A stretch of 64,000 bases of DNA from Thiobacillus sp. (lineage in GTDB: Bacteria > Pseudomonadota > Gammaproteobacteria > Burkholderiales > Thiobacillaceae), in the NCBI RefSeq assembly GCF_018780105.1, contig NZ_JADMKC010000004.1, positions 1-64,000 of the forward strand, read 5' to 3'. The position numbers and the translations under genes are program-made. The notes below the pieces were generated by a model that was given only the letters and a program-made list of their open reading frames with translations, did no database searches and was not told the origin of the DNA. Shown piece after piece: positions 1-7,851 of this stretch (within the stretch, counting starts at the first letter, position 1; each line of letters begins with the position of its first letter).

Positions 1-596
1 AGATGCCTAACCGCGTCAAGCTGTCCACCTCCTGCTGCGAAATCAACTGCGGCGGTCAGGCTGACATCGCCATCATCGTTCAGCACACCAAGCCGCCTAA
101 GATCAACCACGATCTGGTTGCCAACGTGTGTGAGCGCCCCTCCGTTGTTGCCCGTTGCCCGGTGGCTGCAATCCGTCCCGCTCTGGTGAACGGCAAGCCC
201 TCGCTGGAAGTTGACGAGAAGAAGTGCATTTGCTGTGGCGCCTGCTTCCCGCCCTGCCCCCCGATGCAGATCAACGATCCCGAGCACTCCAAGATCGCAA
301 TCTGGGTGGGTGGCAAGAACTCCAACGCCCGTTCCAAGCCGACCTTCCACAAGCTAGTCGCCTCGGGTCTGCCGAACAACGCGCCGCGTTGGCCTGAAGT
401 TGCGGAAGTCGTTAAAAAGATTCTCGCAACCTACAAGGAAGACGGTAAGCCTTGGGAGCGCATGATCGACTGGATCGATCGTATTGGTTGGCCGGCGTTC
501 TTTGAAAAGACGGGTCTCCCCTTCACCAAGTATCACATTGATAATTGGCGTGGTGGTCGTGCCAACCTGAACGCTTCTGCGCATATCCGCTTCTAA
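1..596 (+). CDS. dsrB: Reverse dissimilatory sulfite reductase beta subunit DsrB (3' part)
   Basis: C-terminal 197 or so residues of DsrB; the gene enters from the left edge (reading frame starts at base 3), so roughly the first 40% is missing. DsrAB oxidises DsrC-bound sulfur to sulfite in the cytoplasm using siroheme coupled to a [4Fe-4S] cluster. Visible are the siroheme/cluster motif CCEINCGG (CC-x3-C, near residues 11-16) and an inserted ferredoxin domain with CICCGACFPPCP (near residues 75-86). Position directly before dsrEFH, found in sulfur oxidisers but not usual sulfate reducers, marks it as the oxidative (reverse) type. Confidence 0.96.
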   Translation, partial: MPNRVKLSTSCCEINCGGQADIAIIVQHTKPPKINHDLVANVCERPSVVARCPVAAIRPALVNGKPSLEVDEKKCICCGACFPPCPPMQINDPEHSKIAIWVGGKNSNARSKPTFHKLVASGLPNNAPRWPEVAEVVKKILATYKEDGKPWERMIDWIDRIGWPAFFEKTGLPFTKYHIDNWRGGRANLNASAHIRF

Positions 597-606
597 ATTT
601 TAGTGC

Positions 607-636
607 CCCCCTCCGCAATAGCTTTTGCGAAGGGGG
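607..636 (+). promoter_or_regulatory. Stem-loop between dsrB and dsrE
   Basis: A 12-bp stem with one C/A mismatch (left arm 607-618, right arm 625-636) in the 76-bp gap after dsrB. There is no T-run after it, so it is more likely an mRNA processing or stability hairpin, or a leaky terminator, than an intrinsic terminator. Seen directly; function inferred. Confidence 0.6.
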
Positions 637-672
637 AGTTCAGAATAAGCATAGATTTTTCGGAGTGGTTAC

Positions 673-1032
673 ATGCAATTCGGTATTCTTGTAAACGAAG
701 GGCCGTACAGCCACCAGGCAAGCGATTCGGCCTACCTTTTTGCGCGCACTGCGCTTGAAAAGGGCTATAAAGTCCCGCGTATTTTTTTCTACCATGACGG
801 CGTATATAACGCGTCACGTTTGGCCACGCCGCCGCAAGACGATCGTAACGTCGGTGCACGCTGGTCCAAACTGGCTGCCGATTATGGGGTCGACTTGGTT
901 GTGTGTGTTGCTGCTGCTCAGCGCCGCGGCATCACCGATGGCGTTCTTGGCGACAACTTCCGCATTTCCGGCCTTGGCCAGTTGGTGGAGATGGGTATTC
1001 AGTACGACCGTCTCGTGACGTTCGGTGATTAA
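673..1032 (+). CDS. dsrE: Sulfurtransferase subunit DsrE
   Basis: 119-residue DsrE-fold protein. In Allochromatium-type sulfur oxidisers DsrE forms a cytoplasmic E2F2H2 hexamer with DsrF and DsrH that relays persulfide sulfur to DsrC. The active cysteine is at residue 78 in VVCVAAAQRRG, the same number as the catalytic Cys78 described for DsrE of A. vinosum. The start has a weak upstream GGAG (661-664). dsrF begins 11 nt after the stop. The presence of dsrEFH is diagnostic for the oxidative Dsr pathway. Confidence 0.95.
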   Translation: MQFGILVNEGPYSHQASDSAYLFARTALEKGYKVPRIFFYHDGVYNASRLATPPQDDRNVGARWSKLAADYGVDLVVCVAAAQRRGITDGVLGDNFRISGLGQLVEMGIQYDRLVTFGD

Positions 1033-1043
1033 GGAAATACGAG

Positions 1044-1439
1044 ATGAGTGATATGGATGATATGGATGACGGTTCTGGAATCGTCAAGAAGTTCATGTTC
1101 CTGAACCGCAAGGCCCCGCACGGAACCGTGTATGCGCTTGAAGGTTTGGAAGTTGTGCTGATTACGGCGGCTTTCGATCAGGATGTGAGCATGGTGTTTA
1201 CCGACGACGGCGTATATCAGTTGCTGAAGGGCATTGACACCAAGGGCATCGAGGTTAAGGATTTTTCCAAGACCTATCGCGCGCTGGACGGCTACGACAT
1301 TGAAAAGTTGTACGTTGATCAGGCGTCGATGGATGCACGCGGCTTGACCGAGGATGACCTGATTGTTGATGTGACGGTGCTCTCCGTCGATGAGATGGCA
1401 AATCTCATGGCTGAGCAAGACGTCGTGATCAGCTTTTAA
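1044..1439 (+). CDS. dsrF: Sulfur relay subunit DsrF
   Basis: 131-residue DsrE/F-family protein, the partner of DsrE and DsrH in the sulfur relay hexamer. It contains no cysteine at all, in keeping with DsrF being the structural rather than the catalytic subunit. The N-terminus carries a repeated acidic stretch (MSDMDDMDDG) with several in-frame ATGs, so the exact start is open by a few codons; the first ATG follows a GGAAAT-like site. dsrH follows 11 nt downstream. Confidence 0.94.
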   Translation: MSDMDDMDDGSGIVKKFMFLNRKAPHGTVYALEGLEVVLITAAFDQDVSMVFTDDGVYQLLKGIDTKGIEVKDFSKTYRALDGYDIEKLYVDQASMDARGLTEDDLIVDVTVLSVDEMANLMAEQDVVISF

Positions 1440-1450
1440 GGGGATTGAAC

Positions 1451-1750
1451 ATGCTGCATATTGTGAATAAATCGGCCACAGATCGCGGATCGCTGGAAAG
1501 CTGCCTCGCTATGGCCACTAAAGGTTCTGCTGTATTGCTGATTGAAGACGCGGTTTACGCGGCGACGAATGGCAGCGCGGCAGCGGCGAAAATCCAGGCA
1601 GCAGCGGCTGACCTCAAGATTTACGCACTCGGTCCTGATCTGGCTGCGCGCGGCATGGCTGCACGTGTGCTGGACGGAGTCAATGTCGTAGATTACGCTG
1701 GTTTTGTGGATCTGGTTGCAGAACACAAAAGCTGCCAGTCTTGGCTGTAA
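1451..1750 (+). CDS. dsrH: Sulfur relay subunit DsrH
   Basis: 99-residue DsrH/TusB-family protein, third subunit of the DsrEFH complex. A cysteine at residue 18 (ESCLAM) fits the conserved Cys20 region of DsrH. An in-frame TTG exists at 1445, but AAGGGGA at 1438-1444 is spaced correctly for the ATG at 1451, which I chose. The C-terminal Cys in SCQSWL is an extra residue of unknown relevance. The gene sits between dsrF and dsrC as expected. Confidence 0.93.
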   Translation: MLHIVNKSATDRGSLESCLAMATKGSAVLLIEDAVYAATNGSAAAAKIQAAAADLKIYALGPDLAARGMAARVLDGVNVVDYAGFVDLVAEHKSCQSWL

Positions 1751-1772
1751 TTTAATTTAAAGGAGTATTGCT

Positions 1773-2108
1773 ATGCCCATGGTGAACATCGCCGGTAAGG
1801 ACTACGAAGTTGACGAAGAAGGTTATCTGATCGACTTGTCGCAGTGGAATGAAGACATCGCCAAATACATGGCTGTCGAAGAAAAAGTTGATCTGACCGA
1901 AGGTCACTGGGAAGTGGTTAACTTCCTGCGCGAATATTACGCTGAATATCAGATCGCCCCTGCTGTTCGCGTTCTGACCAAGGCAATTGGCAAGAAGCTC
2001 GGTCCCGATAAAGGCAACAACAAGTACTTGTATGAGCTGTTCCCCTACGGACCGGCTAAACAGGCTTGTAAGATCGCCGGCTTGCCCAAGCCGACCGGCT
2101 GTATCTAA
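1773..2108 (+). CDS. dsrC: Sulfur carrier protein DsrC
   Basis: 111-residue DsrC/TusE protein. It carries sulfur on a flexible C-terminal arm; the trisulfide between its two conserved cysteines is the substrate/product linking DsrAB to DsrMK. Both are present: Cys99 and the penultimate Cys110 (ending PTGCI), separated by ten residues, so this is a bona fide redox-active DsrC and not a one-cysteine homologue. A strong AAAGGAG ribosome site (1759-1765) in an AT-rich gap and the stem-loop directly after the gene fit a highly expressed, separately processed message. Confidence 0.97.
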   Translation: MPMVNIAGKDYEVDEEGYLIDLSQWNEDIAKYMAVEEKVDLTEGHWEVVNFLREYYAEYQIAPAVRVLTKAIGKKLGPDKGNNKYLYELFPYGPAKQACKIAGLPKPTGCI

Positions 2109-2124
2109 GCTTTAGTCTATTCGG

Positions 2125-2151
2125 GTCGCCCCGGATTTATTCCGGGGCGAC
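2125..2151 (+). terminator. Strong stem-loop after dsrC
   Basis: Perfect 11-bp GC-rich stem (2125-2135 with 2141-2151) and 5-nt loop 17 bp after the dsrC stop, followed by TTTGATT. The U-run is short, so partial termination or 3'-end protection of the dsrC mRNA is more likely than full stop, leaving some read-through to dsrM. Confidence 0.7.
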
Positions 2152-2230
2152 TTTGATTCTGGTGATGTGTTTCCAAATTGAATGCATAGGCGTTTGATTC
2201 GCAAACAGATACGTAGTTAGGGGAGTGGGT

Positions 2231-2965
2231 TTGTCTACTGTGACGATTATCTATGCTGGTTTGTTCTACGTTGCAACGTTGTTGCTGGTGGCGGGCTTGG
2301 CGTACAAAATATTTGACTACAGCCGCACGCCTGCGCCGCTGAAAATCCCAACCACGCCTGCGCCGACTACGCAAACGGGCGTGGTCTACCGGATGGCGAA
2401 AGAAGTCGTTTTGTTTGAATCCCTGTTCAAGTCCAACAAATGGATTTGGGTATTTGGCTGGATGTTCCATTTCGGATTGCTGCTGGTGTTGTTGCGCCAT
2501 CTGCGTTACTTCACCGAACCGGTCTGGTTCTGGGTCAATATCATTCAGCCGTTCGGCAAATATGCCAGCCTTATGATGGTTATTGGCCTCGCTGGATTGT
2601 TGGCTCGCCGTTTCCTGGTGGATCGCGTTCGCTACATATCCACCCCATCCGATTACCTCATGCTTGTGTTGTTGATTGTGATTGGATTGTCCGGAATCAT
2701 GATGACCTTTGTGGTGCACACTGACATTGTCGCGCTGAAGACTTTCTTCATGGGCTTGATGTACTTCGATGTGCAGCCTGTGCCGCTGGACCCGATTTTG
2801 CTGGTGCATCTTGCTTTGGTGGCGTTACTGATGCTTATTTTTCCGATCAGCAAACTGCTGCATGCGCCTGGCGTATTTTTCAGCCCCACCCGCAATCAGG
2901 CCGACAATCCACGTGAACATCGTCATGTGGCTGCTTGGGCGGCCAAGCTTGATCAGAAAAACTGA
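2231..2965 (+). CDS. dsrM: DsrM, membrane cytochrome b subunit of DsrMKJOP
   Basis: 244-residue NarI-like membrane protein with about five or six hydrophobic segments, from residue 5 onward. It is the haem b/quinone-reacting subunit of the DsrMKJOP complex and pairs with DsrK. Start: a GTG at 2225 overlaps the only good ribosome site (AGGGGAG, 2219-2225), so the TTG at 2231, six bases after that site, is the better start. Histidines in WMFHFGLL and VHTDI-like segments are candidate haem ligands. Followed by dsrK after 50 bp. Confidence 0.9.
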   Translation: MSTVTIIYAGLFYVATLLLVAGLAYKIFDYSRTPAPLKIPTTPAPTTQTGVVYRMAKEVVLFESLFKSNKWIWVFGWMFHFGLLLVLLRHLRYFTEPVWFWVNIIQPFGKYASLMMVIGLAGLLARRFLVDRVRYISTPSDYLMLVLLIVIGLSGIMMTFVVHTDIVALKTFFMGLMYFDVQPVPLDPILLVHLALVALLMLIFPISKLLHAPGVFFSPTRNQADNPREHRHVAAWAAKLDQKN

Positions 2966-3015
2966 TTCGCTGACATCGTTTAGCGAACACATAAGTACGG
3001 ACAGAGGACTCGCAA

Positions 3016-4539
3016 GTGGCTGCTGCTGAATTTGATATTCCCGAGATCAAGGACTACATCGAGGTCCCCAAGCTGCGTGAGGGTGCCATGGCTCATGCCA
3101 AGACATTCATCGCACCTCAGGCCGTCCAGGATTTCATGGGTTATCCGCACGAACTGGCGGATAACTGGAAGGAAAGTGCGCTCGAGAAGATGGGCGACCT
3201 GCTGGGCAAGTATCGCTCGCTGAAAGTGTTCCTGGATGCTTGTGTTCATTGTGGAGCTTGCACTGACAAGTGTCATTACTACTTGGGTACTTCGGATCCT
3301 AAAAACATGCCGGTTGCGCGTCAGGATTTGATGCGCCAGGTCTACCGTCGGTATTTCACCACCGCAGGCAAACTGTTCCCGAAGCTGGTCGGTGCAAAAG
3401 ACCTGACCAAGGACGTGCTCGACGATTGGTATAACTATTACCACCAGTGTTCGGAGTGCCGTCGTTGTTCTGTGTTCTGCCCTTATGGCATCGATACGGC
3501 CGAGATCACCATGGCCGGCCGCGAGATCCTGAACCACATCGGCATGGGGCAGAAATACTCCAACGAAATTCTGGGCAAGGTGCAGAAAATCGGTAACAAC
3601 CTGGGGCTGCCGGGCCCGGCGTTACTGGATACGCTTGAAGGCCTGGAAGAGGATATCGAAGCAGATACCGGCGTGGCCGTAAAAATGCCGATTGATGTCA
3701 AGGGCGCCGAAGTGTTGCTGGTCACCCCTTCGGCCGACTTTTTCTCCGAGCCGCATGTTGAGTCGCTGATTGGCTATGCCAAGGTGTTTCATGCGGCCGG
3801 CATCAGCTGGACACTTTCAACGCATGCGTCCGAGGCCGGCAATTTTGGCTTGTTCAACGGCAATTACGAAACCATGCGCAAAGTTGCGATGCGAATTCGC
3901 GACGCTGCACTTGAGTTGGGCGTCAAACGTATTGTCGTTGGCGAATGCGGCCATGCCTGGCGCGTCGCATACAGCTTCTGGAATACCTTGACGGGTATCG
4001 GCTACGGTGCAGACGATCCGTTCTCGATCGAGTTGCAGAAGCAGCTGGATCCGAATTATCCGCAGCCTCAGCATATTTGCGAATTGACCAATGACCTGAT
4101 CAAGTCGGGGCAGATCAAGGTCGATCCGTCGCTCAACGACGATCTGATCGTGACCTATCACGATTCCTGCAATGTGGCGCGAGCGTCGCGCATGGGGACC
4201 GAGCCCGGCGGGCAGTTCACCATACCGCGCGAACTGATCAAGTCGGTCGTTAATAATTTCCACAACATGGCGGATGACACCATTTATGAATCCACATTCT
4301 GCTGTGGCGGTGGCGGCGGTTTGTTGACGGATGACCTGATGGAAGTTCGGGTCAAGGGGGCATTGCCACGCGCAACTGCCTTGAACAATGTAGTCAAGGA
4401 ACATCAGGTCAATTTCATGGCCACGATTTGCGCAATCTGCAAGGCGCAATTCACCAAGGTTTTGCCCAAATATGGCTTCGATATGAGCATGGTGGGCGGG
4501 GTGCATCAATTAGTCAGCAAGGCAATCAAACTCGACTGA
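3016..4539 (+). CDS. dsrK: DsrK, HdrD-like iron-sulfur catalytic subunit
   Basis: 507-residue cytoplasmic/membrane-associated protein related to heterodisulfide reductase HdrD. Two ferredoxin-type [4Fe-4S] motifs: CVHCGACTDKC (near residue 76) and CSECRRCSVFCPYG (near 146). The C-terminal CCG region has CGHAW, DSCNVAR, FCCGGGGG and CAICKAQF cysteines that bind a special cubane cluster thought to act on the DsrC trisulfide/disulfide. GTG start with GAGGA eight bases upstream. dsrL follows after 62 bp. Confidence 0.96.
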   Translation: MAAAEFDIPEIKDYIEVPKLREGAMAHAKTFIAPQAVQDFMGYPHELADNWKESALEKMGDLLGKYRSLKVFLDACVHCGACTDKCHYYLGTSDPKNMPVARQDLMRQVYRRYFTTAGKLFPKLVGAKDLTKDVLDDWYNYYHQCSECRRCSVFCPYGIDTAEITMAGREILNHIGMGQKYSNEILGKVQKIGNNLGLPGPALLDTLEGLEEDIEADTGVAVKMPIDVKGAEVLLVTPSADFFSEPHVESLIGYAKVFHAAGISWTLSTHASEAGNFGLFNGNYETMRKVAMRIRDAALELGVKRIVVGECGHAWRVAYSFWNTLTGIGYGADDPFSIELQKQLDPNYPQPQHICELTNDLIKSGQIKVDPSLNDDLIVTYHDSCNVARASRMGTEPGGQFTIPRELIKSVVNNFHNMADDTIYESTFCCGGGGGLLTDDLMEVRVKGALPRATALNNVVKEHQVNFMATICAICKAQFTKVLPKYGFDMSMVGGVHQLVSKAIKLD

Positions 4540-4601
4540 GTTCATCAGCGAATTGATTGCGATTATTTATCTTTAGTAACGTAGGCGTTAGGAGAACCAG
4601 C

Positions 4602-6569
4602 ATGGCTGTCACGACGAATAAAGCAAAAACCGAAGGCCTTTCATGGCGTCGTTATAAGGATGGCGAAAGCGAAGCGAATATTCGCTCGTCTCAGGACATG
4701 ATTTTCCAGGCCAGCTGGACGCATAAATGCCCGGAATACATGCTTTCAACCCCGCCTTGCCAGGGCTCATGTCCGGCAGGTGAAGATATCCGCGGCTATC
4801 TGAATATCGCACGTGGCATCGAAAAGCCGCCTGCAGGTGTGACCTGGCAGCAATACGCATTCGAGCGCATCACTTCGGCCAACCCCTTCCCGGCCGTGAT
4901 GGGTCGCGTATGCCCGGCGCCTTGCGAATCCGGTTGTAACCGCAACATGGTCGAAGACCATGTGGGCATCAACTCAGTCGAGCATTTCGTCGGAGACTGG
5001 GGCATCGAAAACAACATGAAATTCACGCCGGCTGCGGCCTCGACCGGCAAGAAGGTTGCGATCATTGGCGCTGGCCCGGCCGGCCTGGCTGCGGCATACC
5101 AGCTGCGCCTTAAAGGTCACGGCGTGACCATCTTTGACGAGCACGAAGAGCTCGGCGGCATGATGCGTTACGGCATTCCCGGCTTCCGTACGCCGCGCGA
5201 AATGCTTGATTCGGAAATCGGCCGCATCATCGAAATGGGCGTCGAAACCCGTCTCAAGACCCGCGTTGGAACTGACGTCAGCTATGACGCCATCGACAAG
5301 GAATTCGACGCGATTTTCATGGCCATGGGCGCCCAGGCTGGCCGCCCGCTGCCGGTGCCCGGCGCTGAAGCACCGAACTGCGTCACCGCCGTAGCGTTCC
5401 TGCGTGCCTTTAACGAAGGCCGCCTGCAGCACGTCGGCAACCGTGTTGTCGTGATCGGCGGCGGTGATACCTCGATTGACGTTGTGACCGTCGCCCGTCG
5501 TCTGGGTAATGTGACCAAAACCGGCACGAATGACGAGCGCCCCAGTGCTGAAAACGTGATTTCTGGCCACATGGCTCACGATGTGGCCTCGATTTCCGCC
5601 CGAGACGGCGCTGAAGTCGTGCTGGTCTCGCGTGCCACCATCGACAAGATGAACGCCAGTAAGCACGAAATCGAACACGCATTGCAAGAAGGCATCGAGA
5701 TTCTCGGTGGCGTAACGCCCATCGCTGTCGTGCTCGACGAAAAGGGCCGTGCCACTGCGCTGCGCGTTTCTGATTTCGTGATGGAAGGCAAGGAAACCAA
5801 GCTGGTTGAAGGCACCGAACGTGACCTGCCTGCTGACCTGATCGTGTCCGCGATCGGCCAGGGCGTTGATTTCACCGGCATCGAGCAGTTCAATAACAAC
5901 AACGGTCTGATCAAGGCTGACAAGAACTACCGTTTCCCCGGCAGTGAAAAGGTCTTTGTTGGCGGCGACGTGATTCGTCCGCACCTGCTGACCACGGCTA
6001 TTGGTCACGCTTCCATTGCGGTTGATGGGATCGACGCATTCCTTTCCGGCAAGAAAGAGCTCGACAAGCGTCCGAAAGTGGATGTCCATCACTTCGACCA
6101 GATCCGTAAATGGCTGGAAACCGGTCACGAGTACAGCGAAATCCACACGCAGGAATGGGGTACCTCCGAGCGCAAGGATCTGTTGCATAACTTCGAAGAC
6201 CGTTCGGCTCGCCACATCATTCCGCATAACGAACTTTTCCTGGGTCATTTCCCGGCAGTTTCGCGACATATTCGTGACGTCACCGTGCTGGACAAGGAAG
6301 GCGCACTGGGTAACTTCGAAGAGCGGCTGCATGCGCTGTCGGACAAGGACACCATTGATGAAGCCAAACGCTGCATGTCCTGCGGTCAGTGCTTCGAATG
6401 CGACAACTGCGTGGTTTATTGCCCGCAGACCGCCGTGTTCAAGGTCAAGAAGAAAGACAACCCCACCGTCGGTCGTTATGTCGACACCGACTACGGCAAG
6501 TGCATCGGCTGTCACATCTGTGCTGACGTGTGTCCGACCGGTTACATCGTGATGGGTATGGGTGACTGA
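4602..6569 (+). CDS. dsrL: DsrL, NAD(P)H-linked iron-sulfur flavoprotein
   Basis: 655-residue homologue of the glutamate synthase small subunit (GltD). In sulfur oxidisers DsrL takes electrons from DsrAB and passes them to NAD(P)+. N-terminal cysteine cluster around CPEYMLSTPPCQGSCPAG (residues 41-58); FAD site GAGPAGLAAA (near 155); second dinucleotide site GGGDTSID (near 287); C-terminal double ferredoxin domain with CMSCGQCFECDNC and CIGCHICADVCP. The ATG at 4602 follows GGAG at 4591-4594; an upstream in-frame extension to 4557 lacks a ribosome site. Confidence 0.95.
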   Translation: MAVTTNKAKTEGLSWRRYKDGESEANIRSSQDMIFQASWTHKCPEYMLSTPPCQGSCPAGEDIRGYLNIARGIEKPPAGVTWQQYAFERITSANPFPAVMGRVCPAPCESGCNRNMVEDHVGINSVEHFVGDWGIENNMKFTPAAASTGKKVAIIGAGPAGLAAAYQLRLKGHGVTIFDEHEELGGMMRYGIPGFRTPREMLDSEIGRIIEMGVETRLKTRVGTDVSYDAIDKEFDAIFMAMGAQAGRPLPVPGAEAPNCVTAVAFLRAFNEGRLQHVGNRVVVIGGGDTSIDVVTVARRLGNVTKTGTNDERPSAENVISGHMAHDVASISARDGAEVVLVSRATIDKMNASKHEIEHALQEGIEILGGVTPIAVVLDEKGRATALRVSDFVMEGKETKLVEGTERDLPADLIVSAIGQGVDFTGIEQFNNNNGLIKADKNYRFPGSEKVFVGGDVIRPHLLTTAIGHASIAVDGIDAFLSGKKELDKRPKVDVHHFDQIRKWLETGHEYSEIHTQEWGTSERKDLLHNFEDRSARHIIPHNELFLGHFPAVSRHIRDVTVLDKEGALGNFEERLHALSDKDTIDEAKRCMSCGQCFECDNCVVYCPQTAVFKVKKKDNPTVGRYVDTDYGKCIGCHICADVCPTGYIVMGMGD

Positions 6570-6571
6570 GC

Positions 6572-7075
6572 GTGGCAGGCAAGATGAAACGTTTGCTGGC
6601 ATTGGGTGCAGTCGTTCTTACAACGGCCGCGCTTGCATGGGCGGGGGTGGATTCCACTTCCGCACCCAAGACCGGCGTTGCAGCCAAACCCGTGATCACC
6701 AAGGCGGTCAAGGGTGAGCAATGTGTGGAAGATACGGAATACATGCGGCGTAACCACATGGACGTTCTGGATCATCACCGTGATAAAACGGTCATCGAAG
6801 GTGTTCGCACCAAGAAGCACAGCCTCAAGGAGTGCATCAATTGTCACGCAAGCGAAACGACAGGTAGCGTAGCCAAGGGCAAGGATGACTTTTGCGTCAG
6901 TTGCCACAGTTACGCGGCTGTGAAGATCGATTGCTTTGAATGTCATTCCACCAAGCCGCAGGCTTCTATGGCGATGCATCCAATGAATGCTGAGTCCGCC
7001 CATTACGCACACAAGATGGCGACCCAGACAAACGATAAAGTCAGTGCTGAAGATATGGCTGGAATTGCCCAATGA
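6572..7075 (+). CDS. dsrJ: DsrJ, periplasmic triheme cytochrome c
   Basis: 167 residues with an N-terminal hydrophobic signal/anchor (KRLLALGAVVLTTAALAWAG) and three CxxCH haem sites: CINCH, CVSCH, CFECH. DsrJ is the periplasmic cytochrome of DsrMKJOP. A further cysteine in GEQCVEDTEY (residue 47 counted from the ATG at 6584) matches the unusual Cys haem ligand reported for A. vinosum DsrJ. Start is GTG 6572, or ATG 6584; neither has a clear ribosome site, suggesting coupling to dsrL, whose stop is 2 nt upstream. Its stop overlaps the dsrO ATG. Confidence 0.94.
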   Translation: MAGKMKRLLALGAVVLTTAALAWAGVDSTSAPKTGVAAKPVITKAVKGEQCVEDTEYMRRNHMDVLDHHRDKTVIEGVRTKKHSLKECINCHASETTGSVAKGKDDFCVSCHSYAAVKIDCFECHSTKPQASMAMHPMNAESAHYAHKMATQTNDKVSAEDMAGIAQ

Positions 7076-7845
7076 GCGAAGATAAATCCATAGAGAACAC
7101 GCCCAGCTCCCCTGAGCGGCGTCGATTTGTCGGGGTGGCGGCAACGGCTGCAGGATTGAGTTTGGCGCCTGGCATCATGCTGATGGAAGTCGCGCATGGG
7201 CGTCCCGAAGAACAGGCGGCGAGTAGTGCGGTACGCTGGGGCATGCTGGTAGACGCAACCAAGTGCGGAACGGGCTGCAACGATTGTGTTTCTGCGTGCA
7301 GCACAGAGAATGGCTGGACGCCTGTTGCTGAAAGCCAGCATAAGAACCAGGCTCCTCAGTGGATCCGCAAGCTCGAATTGCAGGATCCTTTGACGCAGTT
7401 TGAAACCAATCTGCCGATGATGTGCCAGCACTGCGCAGATGCGCCTTGCGTCGATGTGTGTCCGACCGGAGCTTCGTTCAAACGTGCTGACGGTATCGTC
7501 CTGGTCAATCGACACACTTGTATTGGCTGCCGCTATTGCATGATGGCTTGTCCCTACAAGGCCCGTTCGCTGGTGCACGAACCCTTGAACGATACCCAGA
7601 AAGCGGATGTACCGCGTGGCATGGGCTGCGTGGAGTCATGCACCCTCTGCGTACAAAAAATCGACCGCGGCGACGGCACGACAGCATGTGCGGAAGCCTG
7701 TACGGCTTCTGGTCACAATGCACTGTTGTTCGGCGACATGAATGACCCCGAAAGCGAGATTTCGAAGCGTTTGCGCGAACTGCCTACCAAGCAGGTTCGT
7801 GCCGACCTGAATCTGAATCTCGGCGTTCGCTATCACGGAATCTAA
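7072..7845 (+). CDS. dsrO: DsrO, periplasmic ferredoxin-like subunit
   Basis: 257 residues. A twin-arginine signal near the N-terminus (PERRRFVGVAATAAG) indicates Tat export of a folded iron-sulfur protein. Four cysteine groups typical of the DmsB/NrfC family follow: CGTGCNDCVSAC, CQHCADAPCVDVCP, CIGCRYCMMACP and CTLCVQ with later AC motifs. It links DsrJ and DsrP in the membrane complex. Translation is coupled to dsrJ by an ATGA overlap (7072-7075). Confidence 0.95.
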   Translation: MSEDKSIENTPSSPERRRFVGVAATAAGLSLAPGIMLMEVAHGRPEEQAASSAVRWGMLVDATKCGTGCNDCVSACSTENGWTPVAESQHKNQAPQWIRKLELQDPLTQFETNLPMMCQHCADAPCVDVCPTGASFKRADGIVLVNRHTCIGCRYCMMACPYKARSLVHEPLNDTQKADVPRGMGCVESCTLCVQKIDRGDGTTACAEACTASGHNALLFGDMNDPESEISKRLRELPTKQVRADLNLNLGVRYHGI

Positions 7846-7851
7846 ATCAAC

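Noticed and set aside
4974-6602. 542-codon open frame on the - strand
   Set aside because: Antisense to dsrL, with no domain and no ribosome site.
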